Positions 1 to 9,613 are shown, counted from the first letter of the stretch. The stretch: 64,000 nucleotides of DNA from Amphibacillus marinus (GCF_900110345.1 NZ_FODJ01000009.1:1-64000), one strand, 5' to 3'. The notes: generated by a model from the letters alone, not told the origin. A program made the numbers and translations.

Positions 1-269
1 ATTTCATACAATCTCGCAACCTCACGTATAGAATACTTCCCAGACAGACAATCTCTGATCGCAGCTAACTTGAATGCCTTTGCATACTTTTTCCAGGTAG
101 TAGACGCCTTTAGGCTTTCCTTACCATATTTATCATACTTGCGTTTCCAGCCCAAAATCGTTGAAGGGCACACGTTATATTTTGAACCTAGTTCATATGC
201 TGAATAATTTTCATCTAATGCTTTTAATATCTCGCATTTCAATTCTGCGGAATAAGATCTTTTGGACAT
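1..269 (-). CDS. IS3-family (IS150-type) transposase OrfA, N-terminal part, cut by window edge
   Basis: Reading leftward from ATG at 269, the frame stays open for 89 codons to the window edge. The protein begins MSKRSYSAELKCEI and contains two helix-turn-helix-like segments (around SAYELGSKYNVCPSTILGWK and SIREVARLYE). This arrangement is typical of OrfA of IS150-group IS3 elements, which binds the element ends and works with an OrfB integrase made by frameshifting. OrfB would lie outside the window. The element end lies just upstream, inside a comK-like gene. Family assignment rests on sequence style only. Confidence 0.75.
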   Translation of the reverse strand, partial: MSKRSYSAELKCEILKALDENYSAYELGSKYNVCPSTILGWKRKYDKYGKESLKASTTWKKYAKAFKLAAIRDCLSGKYSIREVARLYE

Positions 270-276
270 AATAAAT

Positions 277-339
277 ACTCCCCCATAAGCAGCCAGATTT
301 TTTATTTTTTTATCTGTCTACTTATAGGGGAGCATATCA
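277..339. repeat. Terminal region of the IS3-family element, with an imperfect inverted repeat
   Basis: On the minus strand the sequence TGCTCCCCTATAAGTAGACA resembles IS3/IS150-group termini, which start TG and carry a CCCC...AGTnAGAC core. The end is probably at 334 (CA on the plus strand), or possibly 339. The same motif recurs inverted about 30 bases inward (CTCCCCCATAAG at 277-288 against CTTATAGGGGAG at 321-332), so the end can fold into a hairpin over an AT-rich loop. It may limit readthrough into the transposase. The other IS end is not visible. Confidence 0.55.
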
Positions 340-680
340 CACGATTCAATGTGTTTAATATGCTTGGTAATGATCCAGATGCAGGAATGCTCTCGTGGCG
401 ATTTCGTTGTAAATGCGTAGATGTCTTGATTTGGATTAATTGGAATTGGCGGAAGCTGTGTTACGTTTAATAAAGCTTTCATTGCTTCTGTCCTCCCTTG
501 GTAGGAGGAGCCACCGCGAATGCATGCTTCTTCAATAATCCGTTTACTCGTTTTCATAGCATACTGCGTTTGATCAACCTCTTCAATCTCAGTTGTGACC
601 TGACTATGGTAAGCTGACCGAATATAAAGTGTTTTCTCATTTACTTGATAAGACGTATTTACTAAATTGATCTCCCTCAC
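335..680 (-). pseudogene. comK: comK-like competence transcription factor, disrupted by the IS element
   Basis: The 120-codon frame (318-680) shows the ComK core: GGSSYQGRTEAMKALL, then PPIPINPNQDIYAF, then SPREHSCIWI and HIKHIES. This matches the ComK pattern of a GSSY-GR motif, a PPI-x-DP motif, a hydrophobic phenylalanine strand and a C-x-WI motif. ComK proteins are about 160-190 residues. Here homology stops at HIKHIES, and the last seven codons (CDMLPYK) are read from the IS end. The C-terminal third, if it survives, lies beyond the IS outside the window. ComK is the master activator of DNA-uptake genes in Bacillus, so competence is probably lost. The start is a GTG at 680 with a weak ribosome site. 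Confidence 0.75.
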
Positions 681-940
681 TCCATTTCTTTAGCTAAAGC
701 AATAATACCTTGATTTTTTTAGACAATTTTCATACTTTCCTCTTCCTAACGCTATTATCGCATAGATTAAATGACGCTACTATTAATTACCATTATCAAT
801 CTACTCATGCATACTAAAAGCTTGCATTCATAAATAGTAAGGGATTATTGAGTTCTCGACAAAAACAGTTTAAACTAATTTAGTTAAGGTAATTAAGAGA
901 ATAGAAAGTAAGTCTAGTAGCTTGGGAGAGAGGGATGTTA

Positions 941-1855
941 ATGTACTGTCAAAACTGTGGCAAGGAGAGTGACCAGTATGCGCAATACTGTCAATTCTGT
1001 GGGCATACACTTGGCAATTATTCAGAAGTCATTTATGGTGCAGAAGGTGAAAGTAAACAAGATGAGCAAATGGCTGCCTTTGTAGGGAAGGGTTATGATT
1101 ATTATCAAAAGAATTGGACGATGGTGACAAATCCAGGTCGCTCTGTTAACTGGAATTGGGCTGCTTTCTTTTTGGGTGTATTTTGGTTGGGCTATCGTAA
1201 AATGTACAAAGCTATTTTACTTTTATTAGGTTTTTTTATCCTGACAGATCTTATTGAACTACTAAGTGGCAATAGTCAAATTGCTGAGCACCTATCAACT
1301 GCCATTATGTTTGGTGTTCCTGTTTTTTTAGGCATGTACGGTAACACACTTTATTATCGACATGCTAAAGCGAAATTGTCACGTCTGCAAGAGCGTGAAC
1401 AGGATCTTAATGTCATTGCAACTGTCGGCGGTACGAGTGGCAAAGGTGTAGTCGGCGCAGTATTCTTACTTATTGGCTATGTGTTTGTGTATGGCATATT
1501 ACTAGCTATCTTTAACACGGGCGGCATTGTCTTTGGAACGGAGCAGGGTAGCTATGGTGTGAACGCTATCCAAGAAGAGTTTACTCAGCTCGATGAAATC
1601 TTTTATGAAGTAGATTTTGGCGAAACAATCGATGGTTCGACAGTACAGGTTCGTGTTTATACCAGCCTTGGTGATACGGAAACATTATATGCCGAATTTG
1701 ACGAGTTGTTAGAGCCTGGATGGGATGGGTACTTTAATTATTTATATAGTCCAGAATATGATTGGCTAGAGCCAGGCAAGTATATTGTTCGCGTTTATTA
1801 TGAGGGAGAAATGTTAAGTGAAGGCAGCTTTACCGTAACCCCAGCATACAACTAA
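941..1855 (+). CDS. Zinc-ribbon membrane protein, DUF2628-like
   Basis: The protein opens with a zinc ribbon of two CxxC knuckles (CQNCGK and CQFCGH). A cytoplasmic region with a DUF2628-like motif (SVNWNWAAFFLGVFWLGYRKMY) follows, then three or four hydrophobic segments between about residues 70 and 190. The C-terminal ~100 residues are acidic and predicted extracytoplasmic, resembling an Ig-like or jelly-roll fold. ATG 941 is preferred over ATG 935 because the GGGAGAGAGGG site then has normal spacing. The gene stands alone and ends at a hairpin. Function is unknown; zinc-ribbon proteins of this kind are common envelope proteins in Firmicutes. Confidence 0.7.
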   Translation: MYCQNCGKESDQYAQYCQFCGHTLGNYSEVIYGAEGESKQDEQMAAFVGKGYDYYQKNWTMVTNPGRSVNWNWAAFFLGVFWLGYRKMYKAILLLLGFFILTDLIELLSGNSQIAEHLSTAIMFGVPVFLGMYGNTLYYRHAKAKLSRLQEREQDLNVIATVGGTSGKGVVGAVFLLIGYVFVYGILLAIFNTGGIVFGTEQGSYGVNAIQEEFTQLDEIFYEVDFGETIDGSTVQVRVYTSLGDTETLYAEFDELLEPGWDGYFNYLYSPEYDWLEPGKYIVRVYYEGEMLSEGSFTVTPAYN

Positions 1856-1869
1856 ATTTACAAAAAATT

Positions 1870-1900
1870 GACCCGCATCATTTTGATGTGGGTCGTTAAA
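1870..1900. terminator. Hairpin terminator after the zinc-ribbon gene
   Basis: The arms GACCCGCATCA (1870-1880) and TGATGTGGGTC (1884-1894) pair with one G-T wobble around a short T-rich loop. An AT-rich stretch follows. The 370 bases from here to the next gene show no supported feature beyond that gene's ribosome site. Confidence 0.6.
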
Positions 1901-2263
1901 TTTGGTGTCGCCTGAGAACAGGGGGAATGCGACGTGTCAATCGCATCTTCATCATAAGCCATTGTGATTCAATGCGTTGCGCTTCCTACCATTAAGGGCA
2001 AGAGTCGCTACTGTTCATCAACTCCTTAGAGTGTCATGATGAATATAAATACATCTTACAATAGACAGAAGATTCACGCGATTACCTTGTTAGAAAATAT
2101 AACTAGCTTTTTGTAATTAGCTAAAATGCTAACGATTAGTTGACTTTAGGTTAGTCGATGATTGCTAATAAGCGCTTTTTCAAGAGAATAACGTGCAAAA
2201 AGTGTTTAGCGAGAATTAATCTGGGAATAGGTTAATAGGACAATCGTAAAAGGAGGAATTTAA

Positions 2264-3388
2264 TTGGATAAAGTGTTTGGAAGTCCAAGTCGCTATATTC
2301 AGGGCAAAGATTTGCTAGTTAGAGCGGGGCAATACATTGAACCCCATGGAAAAAAACTACTTGTGCTTGCTGATGAACAGGTTCAAGAGATCTGCGGTAA
2401 TGAGCTTGTTAATGGTTTAAAAGAAGATGATTTTGAAATTACTAATGTAACATTTAATGGTGAATGTTCGTTTAAGGAGATTGAGCGGGTTGCTTCAATC
2501 GGGCAAGAGAATGGTGTAGATGCCATTCTAGGCGTGGGTACTGGCAAAGCATTAGACACAGCGAAGGCAGTTGCTGCTGAGTTAGATGTGTCGATGCTTA
2601 TCTTTAACACACTGGCGTCCTCTGACGCACCTACTTCAGGGTTATCAGTTATTTATACCGAGGATGGTGAGGTAGAAAAGTATCAATTTTATGACAAGAA
2701 TCCAGATCTGGTCATGAATGATACCCGCATCATTGCTCAAGGACCAGAAAGAATGCTTGCCTCGGGTATGGCCGATGCATTAGCAACTTTAGTAGAAGCA
2801 CGGGCAACAAGTCAAGCAAATGGCGATAATATGCTTGATGGTAAGGCAACTATCGCAGGCTATGCGATAGCAGAAAAATGTGAGGAAATTTTATTTCAAT
2901 ACGGGTTACAGGCCTATGCTGCTAATAAGGAGCAACGCGTGACACCGGCTCTAGAGGCCGTTGTTGAGGCAAATACATTATTAAGTGGGTTAGGTTTTGA
3001 GAATGGCGGTATTGCGGGGGCTCACGCTATCCATAATGGGTTAGCAGCTATCCAAGGTGACATTCATGAAATGACACACGGTGAAAAGGTTGCTTACGGA
3101 ATTGTAGCTCAGATGATTTTAGAAAATAAACCAGCTAAAGAATTAGACCGTTACATTGGTTTCATGCTTCAGCTCGATCTACCGATTACAAAAAAAGCGA
3201 TTCATCTTGATCAAGTAAGTGAAGAGGAGCTAAAAAAAGCGGCCGAACTTGCTGTTGATCCAGATGATACGATGAGCAATATGCCATTTGAGGTTACCGC
3301 TGATGAGGTGGTTGAAGCATTACATGCGGTTGATGTGTATGTTAATGATTATAAAAAAAGATATCAGCTTGACCAAGGTACTTCTTAA
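2264..3388 (+). CDS. gldA: Glycerol dehydrogenase (iron/zinc-type), GldA-like
   Basis: This is a 374-residue NAD-dependent alcohol dehydrogenase of the GldA class, which oxidises glycerol to dihydroxyacetone. The dinucleotide-binding segment is GVGTGKALDTAKAVA. Metal ligands of the family are recognisable as the Asp in GMADALATL, the His in GAHAIHNGL and the His in MTHGEKVAYG. Length fits the family (about 365-380). The start is TTG at 2264, eight bases after a strong AGGAGG (2251-2256). No dihydroxyacetone kinase lies nearby, so the true substrate could be another small hydroxy-ketone. The gene is monocistronic and ends at a strong terminator. Confidence 0.85.
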   Translation: MDKVFGSPSRYIQGKDLLVRAGQYIEPHGKKLLVLADEQVQEICGNELVNGLKEDDFEITNVTFNGECSFKEIERVASIGQENGVDAILGVGTGKALDTAKAVAAELDVSMLIFNTLASSDAPTSGLSVIYTEDGEVEKYQFYDKNPDLVMNDTRIIAQGPERMLASGMADALATLVEARATSQANGDNMLDGKATIAGYAIAEKCEEILFQYGLQAYAANKEQRVTPALEAVVEANTLLSGLGFENGGIAGAHAIHNGLAAIQGDIHEMTHGEKVAYGIVAQMILENKPAKELDRYIGFMLQLDLPITKKAIHLDQVSEEELKKAAELAVDPDDTMSNMPFEVTADEVVEALHAVDVYVNDYKKRYQLDQGTS

Positions 3389-3466
3389 GATTGGGTATTC
3401 AAGCCTGTATAAGGCTATAATCTATCGATGCAAATTTGCAAGTTAACATCGCCTCTTTATAATTAG

Positions 3467-3511
3467 AAAGCGCAAACCCCATTCCTCTTTGAGTGGAGTT
3501 TGCGCTTTTTT
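3467..3511. terminator. Terminator after glycerol dehydrogenase
   Basis: An 11-bp GC-rich stem (AAAGCGCAAAC with GTTTGCGCTTT) with a long loop is followed by a T run (TTTTTTAT). It serves the plus-strand gene, and its A-rich left flank may also stop the minus-strand kinase operon arriving from the right. Confidence 0.8.
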
Positions 3512-3651
3512 ATCGGAGTGACGCAAACTTACAGATACAGGTACATCAAGCCTATGGTGTTATATTGCGTTACTGAATGCAATTTAAGTGTAAACTTGAG
3601 CCCGAGATATACGGAAAGATTATTGCCAACATTGATAAATGCTAAAAATAA

Positions 3652-6600
3652 TTAGTCAGTCTCAGTTCCAGTTACATCGGTTGTATGAGTTTTGGGAACG
3701 TTAAAGCTAATCATTGTGCCGTGATCTGGTTCACTTTCAATCACAAGTGCCGTATTAAACAGCGCCTTAAGCCGCTTATTGGTATTGTGTAACCCAATAC
3801 CAGGCTTATCCTTTTCAATGTTAGCTGCAAAGATCTGTTCCACCTGAGCATTCGTCATGCCTACGCCGTTATCTTTAATGCTAATACAGTAGTGATCTGT
3901 AAGCTCGTCAATTGTTATCTCAATTGTACCACCCTCTGGTCGGCGCAAAATGCCATGTCTTAATGCGTTTTCCACCAACGTCTGAATGGATAGAGGTGGG
4001 ACAACAATGTTCTCCTGCTGGTTAATCTGCCAATTGACAGTGATTCGATCAGGAAAACGCTGCTGTTCAATGTATAAATAGGCTTTGACCAGCTCCAGCT
4101 CTTCGGTAAGAGCGACAAGTGCTTCCGTATTTTTAAAATGAAAACTCTTCCGCAAATAGATCGTAAAGTAATCAAGTAATGTTAGCATTCTATTATGATC
4201 AATTGCAGAGAGGGAGGCAATTGTGTTAAGTGTATTGAACAGAAAATGCGGCTGAATTTGCGCTTGTAGCCATGCTGCCTCTGTTTGCAAGCGTTGTTCG
4301 ACAGATCGTTTTAAGTAAATTAATGTCGCAATCCGTGCCTTTAATTCAATACCATCGACTGGTTTGGTCATATAATCATTTGCGCCAGCTTGAAAGCCAG
4401 TCTGAATATCAGCTAGCCGATCGCGAGAAGTAAGTAATAGGATCGGCAGCTCTGATAGGCTATATTCCAGTCTAATCTTCTCTGTTAATTGAAAGCCAGT
4501 CATAATAGGCATGGTTACATCAGTAATAACAAGATCCAAATGTCTGTTTTTAATTAGTTCCAAAGCCTGTTCCGCGCTTGTCGCGGTATGAATGATGTAT
4601 TGGTTACTGAGCATCGCAAGAAAGACTTTGAGGTTAACGATATCGTCATCGACTAGCAGAATGACCCCTTGATTATCAGCTTCATTCGCGTTACTTTGTC
4701 CAGTGCTCAATTGCTCATCACTAATCTGCTGGTTAAACGTGCTTTGTGAAACAGCAGGGCTATCACTAATTGGTAATGAAAAAGTAAATATCGTCCCTGT
4801 GTTTTTTTCTGATTCCACGGTAATTTGCCCGCCATGAAGTTCAATTAAATTCTTGCAGATAGCAAGTCCGAGACCTAAGCCATTATTTCGATTAGACTGT
4901 TGATCTCCCTGGTCATAGGGGATGAATATTCTTCCTAGTGCTTCCTCGCTAATGCCAATCCCAGTATCGCGGATACTTACTTGCACATAGCTCTGTTTAA
5001 GCAGTGTAGCTGATATATAGATATTACCTTGTTGCGTATATTTAAGTGCATTTTCAATTAAATTAAAGAATATTTGGGTAATCCGATGCTCATCACCATT
5101 AATTAATGGAAAGTCGTGGGCAACCTCAATATGAATAGTCGTCTGTTTATCATTAATTTTGTACTTAAGCATATCGACGACGGTTGTAATAACAGCATGT
5201 AAATTTACAGGATTGATATTTAGCTGTAATCGTTTCTCACGTAATGTTGATAAATCAAGCAAATCCTCCAAGGTTTGATGCATATGCTTAGCTATTTGTA
5301 GTAATAAGTTAATATCTTTTGTCTGGGTGTGGCTAAGTTCTGATCCTTGCTCAGTTTTCAACACCTCAGCAATGTTTATTAAGGCATGGAGTGGATTTTT
5401 CAGTTCATGGGAAGTGTGCGCGAGAAACTGATCCTTTAATTTATCTGCTTCAATTAGCTTAGTTGATTGCTCCTTTACTAAATTGATCGTACGCAGGTGG
5501 GTTCGAATAGCTAATAAAACAATAAATAGTAAGGTGAAAATAAAATCTAATGGATAAAATGGAATATCAACAATGTAAAATTTAATGAGTGTGCCCCAAG
5601 TGACATTTGAAGCATAGCTTGTCAAAAAAAACAGTAACAATAACGCATCGGGATGGTTCTGTTTTACTGCTTTAAATAAGAGCCCGTATAAACAGCACAC
5701 TGTAATAAACGCTAAAATGACAAATGAAATCGTTGGCCAAATTAATAAGCGAAATGGCAGTGCGAACGCTAGCAGGTTCATTCCCCAATAAAGAATATGA
5801 AACAGCCGATGAACGACAGCTTTTTGATAGTCGATTTGAATCAAAATAAAGCGGACAGACAGAAAAAAGGTAGTAAACAATAGAAAAAATAAAATACGCG
5901 TTTCTAATTGAAACGGGATAGGTAAATTAATTACTACTGCATCATCAATTAAAACACTAAGGGCTGTGGCAATTAGTAATAGCGTGTAATTAATAAAGAG
6001 TGACGTCTTATTTCTCCTAAATAAAAATATCATGATAAGAACATAAACGGCATGTAATAAAAAAATTGTAGCCACAACAATTTGTAACGTATTAATAAAT
6101 ACTGTCTCATTTTGAATCTGTTCCATGTAGCCAAATTTAACCGGCTTAGTTATCCCTCCTTGATGAGGCATGTCAAAGTTTGACACATGGACAACTAGCT
6201 CAAGTTCGTCTTGGTTAGTTGAGAAGAAAGCATTAAAGGCTCCTTCTCGGTAACTGACTTGTCCGGGACGCTCTGCTGGTTGATTAATGATTGTTAAGAG
6301 CTCCCCATTAACATAGATAGCAGCAGCAGAAGTGATGCGATCAAACTTAAACCCATAGTAACGGTCAGTTAACTGTTCTGGTAATTGAACCTTTAAATAG
6401 TATGTGCCATAGCCATAATTAGTGGTGTCACTGTGCGGTCGGAATTGTAGGGCGCCTTCCCAGTTACCTGGAACAACAATAGCAGTTTGGTGCTGGTCAG
6501 CCGCAGTTAAATTAGGCTCTACAATAAATTGGTCAGGAAAGAAAAGCCATTCACCATTTAAAGTGACATTCTTATTTAAAAAATCCCAATTGCTTAGGTT

Positions 6601-6750
6601 AACTTGTCCCTCTACCAGATTAGGTTGATTACGGGTAGTATGGTAGTAACCCCATCCTGTCCGAACAGCGAGCAAAATAAGTGCATAACTTGATATCAGA
6701 AGTAAAGCACGTGTACGTTTTGATTCGATCAGCTTGTTTATCGTTGTCAC
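3652..6750 (-). CDS. Hybrid sensor histidine kinase with 7TMR-DISM input, two kinase modules and an internal receiver
   Basis: The 1032-residue protein has a TM helix (~14-34), an extracellular jelly-roll-like 7TMR-DISMED2 domain (~40-210; note GTYYLKVQLPEQL) and about seven TM helices (~215-420). A HisKA site follows with His448 in HTSHELKNP, then an ATPase (NLIENALKYT; DTGIGIS; GLGLGLAICKNL). A receiver with acceptor Asp744 (DVTMP) follows, then a LytS-like second kinase with His835 in QIQPHFLFNTLN and its own ATPase (LVENALRHGI). DISM kinases are thought to sense small carbohydrates. The gene follows a SARP-type response regulator on the same strand, which is its likely partner. The ligand is unknown. 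Confidence 0.85.
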   Translation of the reverse strand: MTTINKLIESKRTRALLLISSYALILLAVRTGWGYYHTTRNQPNLVEGQVNLSNWDFLNKNVTLNGEWLFFPDQFIVEPNLTAADQHQTAIVVPGNWEGALQFRPHSDTTNYGYGTYYLKVQLPEQLTDRYYGFKFDRITSAAAIYVNGELLTIINQPAERPGQVSYREGAFNAFFSTNQDELELVVHVSNFDMPHQGGITKPVKFGYMEQIQNETVFINTLQIVVATIFLLHAVYVLIMIFLFRRNKTSLFINYTLLLIATALSVLIDDAVVINLPIPFQLETRILFFLLFTTFFLSVRFILIQIDYQKAVVHRLFHILYWGMNLLAFALPFRLLIWPTISFVILAFITVCCLYGLLFKAVKQNHPDALLLLFFLTSYASNVTWGTLIKFYIVDIPFYPLDFIFTLLFIVLLAIRTHLRTINLVKEQSTKLIEADKLKDQFLAHTSHELKNPLHALINIAEVLKTEQGSELSHTQTKDINLLLQIAKHMHQTLEDLLDLSTLREKRLQLNINPVNLHAVITTVVDMLKYKINDKQTTIHIEVAHDFPLINGDEHRITQIFFNLIENALKYTQQGNIYISATLLKQSYVQVSIRDTGIGISEEALGRIFIPYDQGDQQSNRNNGLGLGLAICKNLIELHGGQITVESEKNTGTIFTFSLPISDSPAVSQSTFNQQISDEQLSTGQSNANEADNQGVILLVDDDIVNLKVFLAMLSNQYIIHTATSAEQALELIKNRHLDLVITDVTMPIMTGFQLTEKIRLEYSLSELPILLLTSRDRLADIQTGFQAGANDYMTKPVDGIELKARIATLIYLKRSVEQRLQTEAAWLQAQIQPHFLFNTLNTIASLSAIDHNRMLTLLDYFTIYLRKSFHFKNTEALVALTEELELVKAYLYIEQQRFPDRITVNWQINQQENIVVPPLSIQTLVENALRHGILRRPEGGTIEITIDELTDHYCISIKDNGVGMTNAQVEQIFAANIEKDKPGIGLHNTNKRLKALFNTALVIESEPDHGTMISFNVPKTHTTDVTGTETD

Positions 6751-6781
6751 CCCAACATCTCCATTATATAGCTCTTTCCTA

Positions 6782-6819
6782 TAGCCAACTTAACCTTATA
6801 ATAAAGATTAAGTTGGCTA
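6782..6819 (-). other. Hairpin between response regulator and sensor kinase genes
   Basis: TAGCCAACTTAA (6782-6793) and TTAAGTTGGCTA (6808-6819) form a perfect 12-bp stem with a 14-base loop. No T run follows on the minus strand, so this is more likely a processing or stability element, or a leaky attenuator, than a full terminator. Confidence 0.5.
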
Positions 6820-6870
6820 CTATAGCACAGCACGACCCGTACTTGTTCCGTTAAAAATGAACGGTTCTCA

Positions 6871-7992
6871 CTAGTGGTACTTGCGCCAGCTTTTATACCA
6901 GTTATTAATTTCTTTCGATGCATGTGTATCTAATGATTCAATAAGTGCTTTTTGATAACGCGTAAATAAGGAATTAACACGCTCATTATCATTTAGAATC
7001 GCATAGATTTTCATAAGCTGTAGAGTAGCTTCCTCATGCTCAGGTTCATAGGTTAAGATAACTTCGTACCACTTCTTCGCTTCGTCCCATTGAAGCTTCT
7101 GTTTAAAAAAACTAGCTAACTGGAGTGCATGCTCGCACCAAAGTGTTTGCAAAAAATACTTGTAATCTTCAGCCCATAAATAATTATATTGATCTAAATA
7201 ATGCCCCTGGTACTCAAGTAAGGTTGTAGCATGGATATGCGTATACTGCTCAGTTAGGGGAGGGAGCTTCTTCATATTAGTCTCCCAATCCTCAAGGTCG
7301 AGCACAATGTTCTTAGTTGCGAGCATGTAACCTTCATTTTCTTTAATAATTTTTAAACAGTTTTGATAAGGAGCCAGTGTTTTTCGAATATGATAAATGG
7401 CCGTATAAAGCTGGTTAACTGCTTTTTCAAAGGTAAGGTTAGCCCATAATAAATCAATAATCTCTTCGCGTTTAACAAGCTTGTCCTTTTTATGTAATAA
7501 ATATAGAAATAGCTCTCTCGTTTTCATGGTGCGCCAGGAGGGTGAGTTTTTGCTTCCAGAGCCTATTTGTAAGGTTAGACAATTTGTTACTGAGATCTTA
7601 AGTGTCTCTTCGCTATTATGAATGACATGGAGCTTCTGATAGCGTGATATGCGGTCAATTGTCTTGGCTAAGCGCTCGCGATTAATTGGCTTAAGCAAGT
7701 AGTCAAGTGCATTAACTTCAAATGCATCAATCGCAAACTCATTGTATGCAGTCACAAAGATCACCGAGATGGTTGGATTAACGGCTACTAATTGCTCTGC
7801 AAGTTCAACGCCGTTCATATCTGGCATATCAATGTCCAGAAAGACAAGATCAATGGATTCCGAGTTAACAACTTCAAGTGCTACAGAAGCACGCGTTAGT
7901 TTATGTAATATTTTAATATCACTCGTTTGCTCTAATAAAGTTGCTAAGTAGTCAAGCGCTAAAGGTTCGTCATCTACTAAAATGGCGTTCAT
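6871..7992 (-). CDS. Response regulator with C-terminal SARP/BTAD-type DNA-binding region
   Basis: The receiver domain (1-~120) has the acidic pocket DDE at residues 7-9, the phosphorylation site Asp53 (FLDIDMP) and the usual Thr/Lys signature (VTAYNEFA, LLKPI). A winged-helix segment (~155-235; RTMKTRELFLYLL) and a bacterial transcriptional activator domain with TPR-like helices (~240-373) follow. SARP-type output domains are unusual beside DISM kinases but occur in Bacilli. ATG 7992 is chosen over GTG 8013 because GAGAGGGGG lies ten bases before it. The regulator precedes the hybrid kinase by 120 bp, so the two form a likely two-component operon. Confidence 0.85.
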   Translation of the reverse strand: MNAILVDDEPLALDYLATLLEQTSDIKILHKLTRASVALEVVNSESIDLVFLDIDMPDMNGVELAEQLVAVNPTISVIFVTAYNEFAIDAFEVNALDYLLKPINRERLAKTIDRISRYQKLHVIHNSEETLKISVTNCLTLQIGSGSKNSPSWRTMKTRELFLYLLHKKDKLVKREEIIDLLWANLTFEKAVNQLYTAIYHIRKTLAPYQNCLKIIKENEGYMLATKNIVLDLEDWETNMKKLPPLTEQYTHIHATTLLEYQGHYLDQYNYLWAEDYKYFLQTLWCEHALQLASFFKQKLQWDEAKKWYEVILTYEPEHEEATLQLMKIYAILNDNERVNSLFTRYQKALIESLDTHASKEINNWYKSWRKYH

Positions 7993-8169
7993 GTAAAAAT
8001 TGCCCCCTCTCACCTATACTTTCGTCATATAATAAGTTGATCTAAAGTACTTCAGTTAATTTAGTTCATTATAACTAAATTGATTGAGAATTCAAAGATA
8101 ATGGAAGAGAAATAAAAAAAGCTTAAGGACAGAGGGCTGAAAACGGTGTTGACTAGATCATAAAAAAAC

Positions 8170-8218
8170 AGCGGTATGGTAAGTGTTTAGAAGGGAAATA
8201 GATACTTACCATACCGCT
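8170..8218 (-). terminator. Terminator of the MATE exporter gene
   Basis: A perfect 15-bp stem (AGCGGTATGGTAAGT with its complement at 8204-8218) is followed, reading the minus strand, by a run of seven T. It lies 24 bases past the MATE stop codon. Confidence 0.85.
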
Positions 8219-8242
8219 ACTATTAAGTTGTGTAACGTTTAT

Positions 8243-9613
8243 TTAGCGACTCCTTTCGCCTTGTACCAGTGATTTACCCATCCAGCGTTTACTAATCCAG
8301 CGTGACAACAGAATAGCAGCTCTGATCCATTCATCAGCTGCCATTGCGATCCAGATACCAGCTAATCCGAGGTCGAACGTAATTCCTAGTAGATAGGCAA
8401 GCGGTACACAGACTCCCCACATAATCAGTACGGCAACAAGTACAGGGAATCGGGCATCTCCTGATGCTCGGAGTGAACTTATTGTAACTAAGTTTGTTGT
8501 CCGTCCTGGTTCAAGAATAAGGCCGATAATTAAAATGGTGGCTCCTAATGAGATGACATTAAGATCACTAGTGAACAGTCCAAAGATTTGTTGTCCCAAT
8601 AGTGCTAATATACTTCCAATTGTAACAGCGACAATAAGCGAGTAACGCAAGCCAATAAACATATTTTTATAGGCTTCTTTTTCTCTACCAGCACCAACCA
8701 ATTGGCCAATATAAATCTGCATGCCCTTCGCTACAGATAATGAGAAGATCATCATAAAGCCAATTAAATTCTGCGCATAGACACGCGTTGCTAAAGCCGT
8801 TCCACCAATTGCTGTGATAAAGATAGTAATAACAATTTGACTAAGATTATAGGACATTTGCTCACCAGCAGCAGGTGCGCCAATGTGCAATATTTTTTTA
8901 ATATACGCGTTTTCAATTTTAACAAAGTACCGCCAAGAAAGTTTTAAAGGCATTCTTTTTAATAGAATCCGAAAGAGAGCGATCATCGCAAATAGCCGAA
9001 TAAGAGCGGTTGACAATGCTACACCAGTAACGCCTATCTGTGGCACGCCAAAAGCGCCAAAGATAAATAAATAGTTACCTAGAATATTGGCTGCGTTCAT
9101 AATAAGTACGGTGTACATGACGTCTTTGGTAAACCCCATTGCTTGTAAAATTGCCGATATTGTGAGAATAATAGCCTGTGCGAATAACGCTACTCCGACA
9201 ATTGAAATGTAAGTATTGGCGAAATCATACAGTTCTTGCTCTAACGAGAACAGATTGAGAAACTGATAACGAAAGAGGACAACAATGATGCTTACCAGCA
9301 AACCAAAGATAAGGTTAAAGGTTATGGCATGGGCAATGGTCTTCCGTACCTGTTTAGGCTGTTGTGCGCCAACGTACTGAGCTACGACAACACCTGCTCC
9401 CATTGCCGTAAAATTAAATAATACGAAGGTAAACATCATCACCTGATTAACGACGCCGATTGCAGCGACCGCTTGATCAGAAACAAAGCTTAACATAAAG
9501 ACATCAGAGAACTTCATGAGCATTTGTAGGAAAACCTCAATAAAGATCGGCCACGTTATTAAAAAAAGTTGTTTTCGAGCTGATATAGTTGTTGTACTTG
9601 TTAATTGCTCCAC
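8243..9613 (-). CDS. MATE-family multidrug/Na+ efflux transporter
   Basis: This is a membrane protein of about 456 residues with roughly twelve hydrophobic segments in two homologous halves, as in MATE (NorM/DinF-like) exporters. Typical motifs are the N-terminal LFLITWPIFIEVFLQML, then VVAQYVGAQQPKQVRK, with the matching QIYIGQLVGAGREKEAYK in the second half. These exporters move cationic drugs in exchange for Na+ or H+. GTG 9613 is preferred as start because GGTGGA lies seven bases upstream. An extension to TTG 9628 is also open. The gene stands alone and has its own terminator. Confidence 0.85.
   Translation of the reverse strand: MEQLTSTTTISARKQLFLITWPIFIEVFLQMLMKFSDVFMLSFVSDQAVAAIGVVNQVMMFTFVLFNFTAMGAGVVVAQYVGAQQPKQVRKTIAHAITFNLIFGLLVSIIVVLFRYQFLNLFSLEQELYDFANTYISIVGVALFAQAIILTISAILQAMGFTKDVMYTVLIMNAANILGNYLFIFGAFGVPQIGVTGVALSTALIRLFAMIALFRILLKRMPLKLSWRYFVKIENAYIKKILHIGAPAAGEQMSYNLSQIVITIFITAIGGTALATRVYAQNLIGFMMIFSLSVAKGMQIYIGQLVGAGREKEAYKNMFIGLRYSLIVAVTIGSILALLGQQIFGLFTSDLNVISLGATILIIGLILEPGRTTNLVTISSLRASGDARFPVLVAVLIMWGVCVPLAYLLGITFDLGLAGIWIAMAADEWIRAAILLSRWISKRWMGKSLVQGERSR

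Noticed and set aside
2168-2187. AAGCGCTT-centred possible cre box before glycerol dehydrogenase
   Set aside because: Only about 10 of 14 consensus positions match, which is expected by chance in AT-rich DNA.
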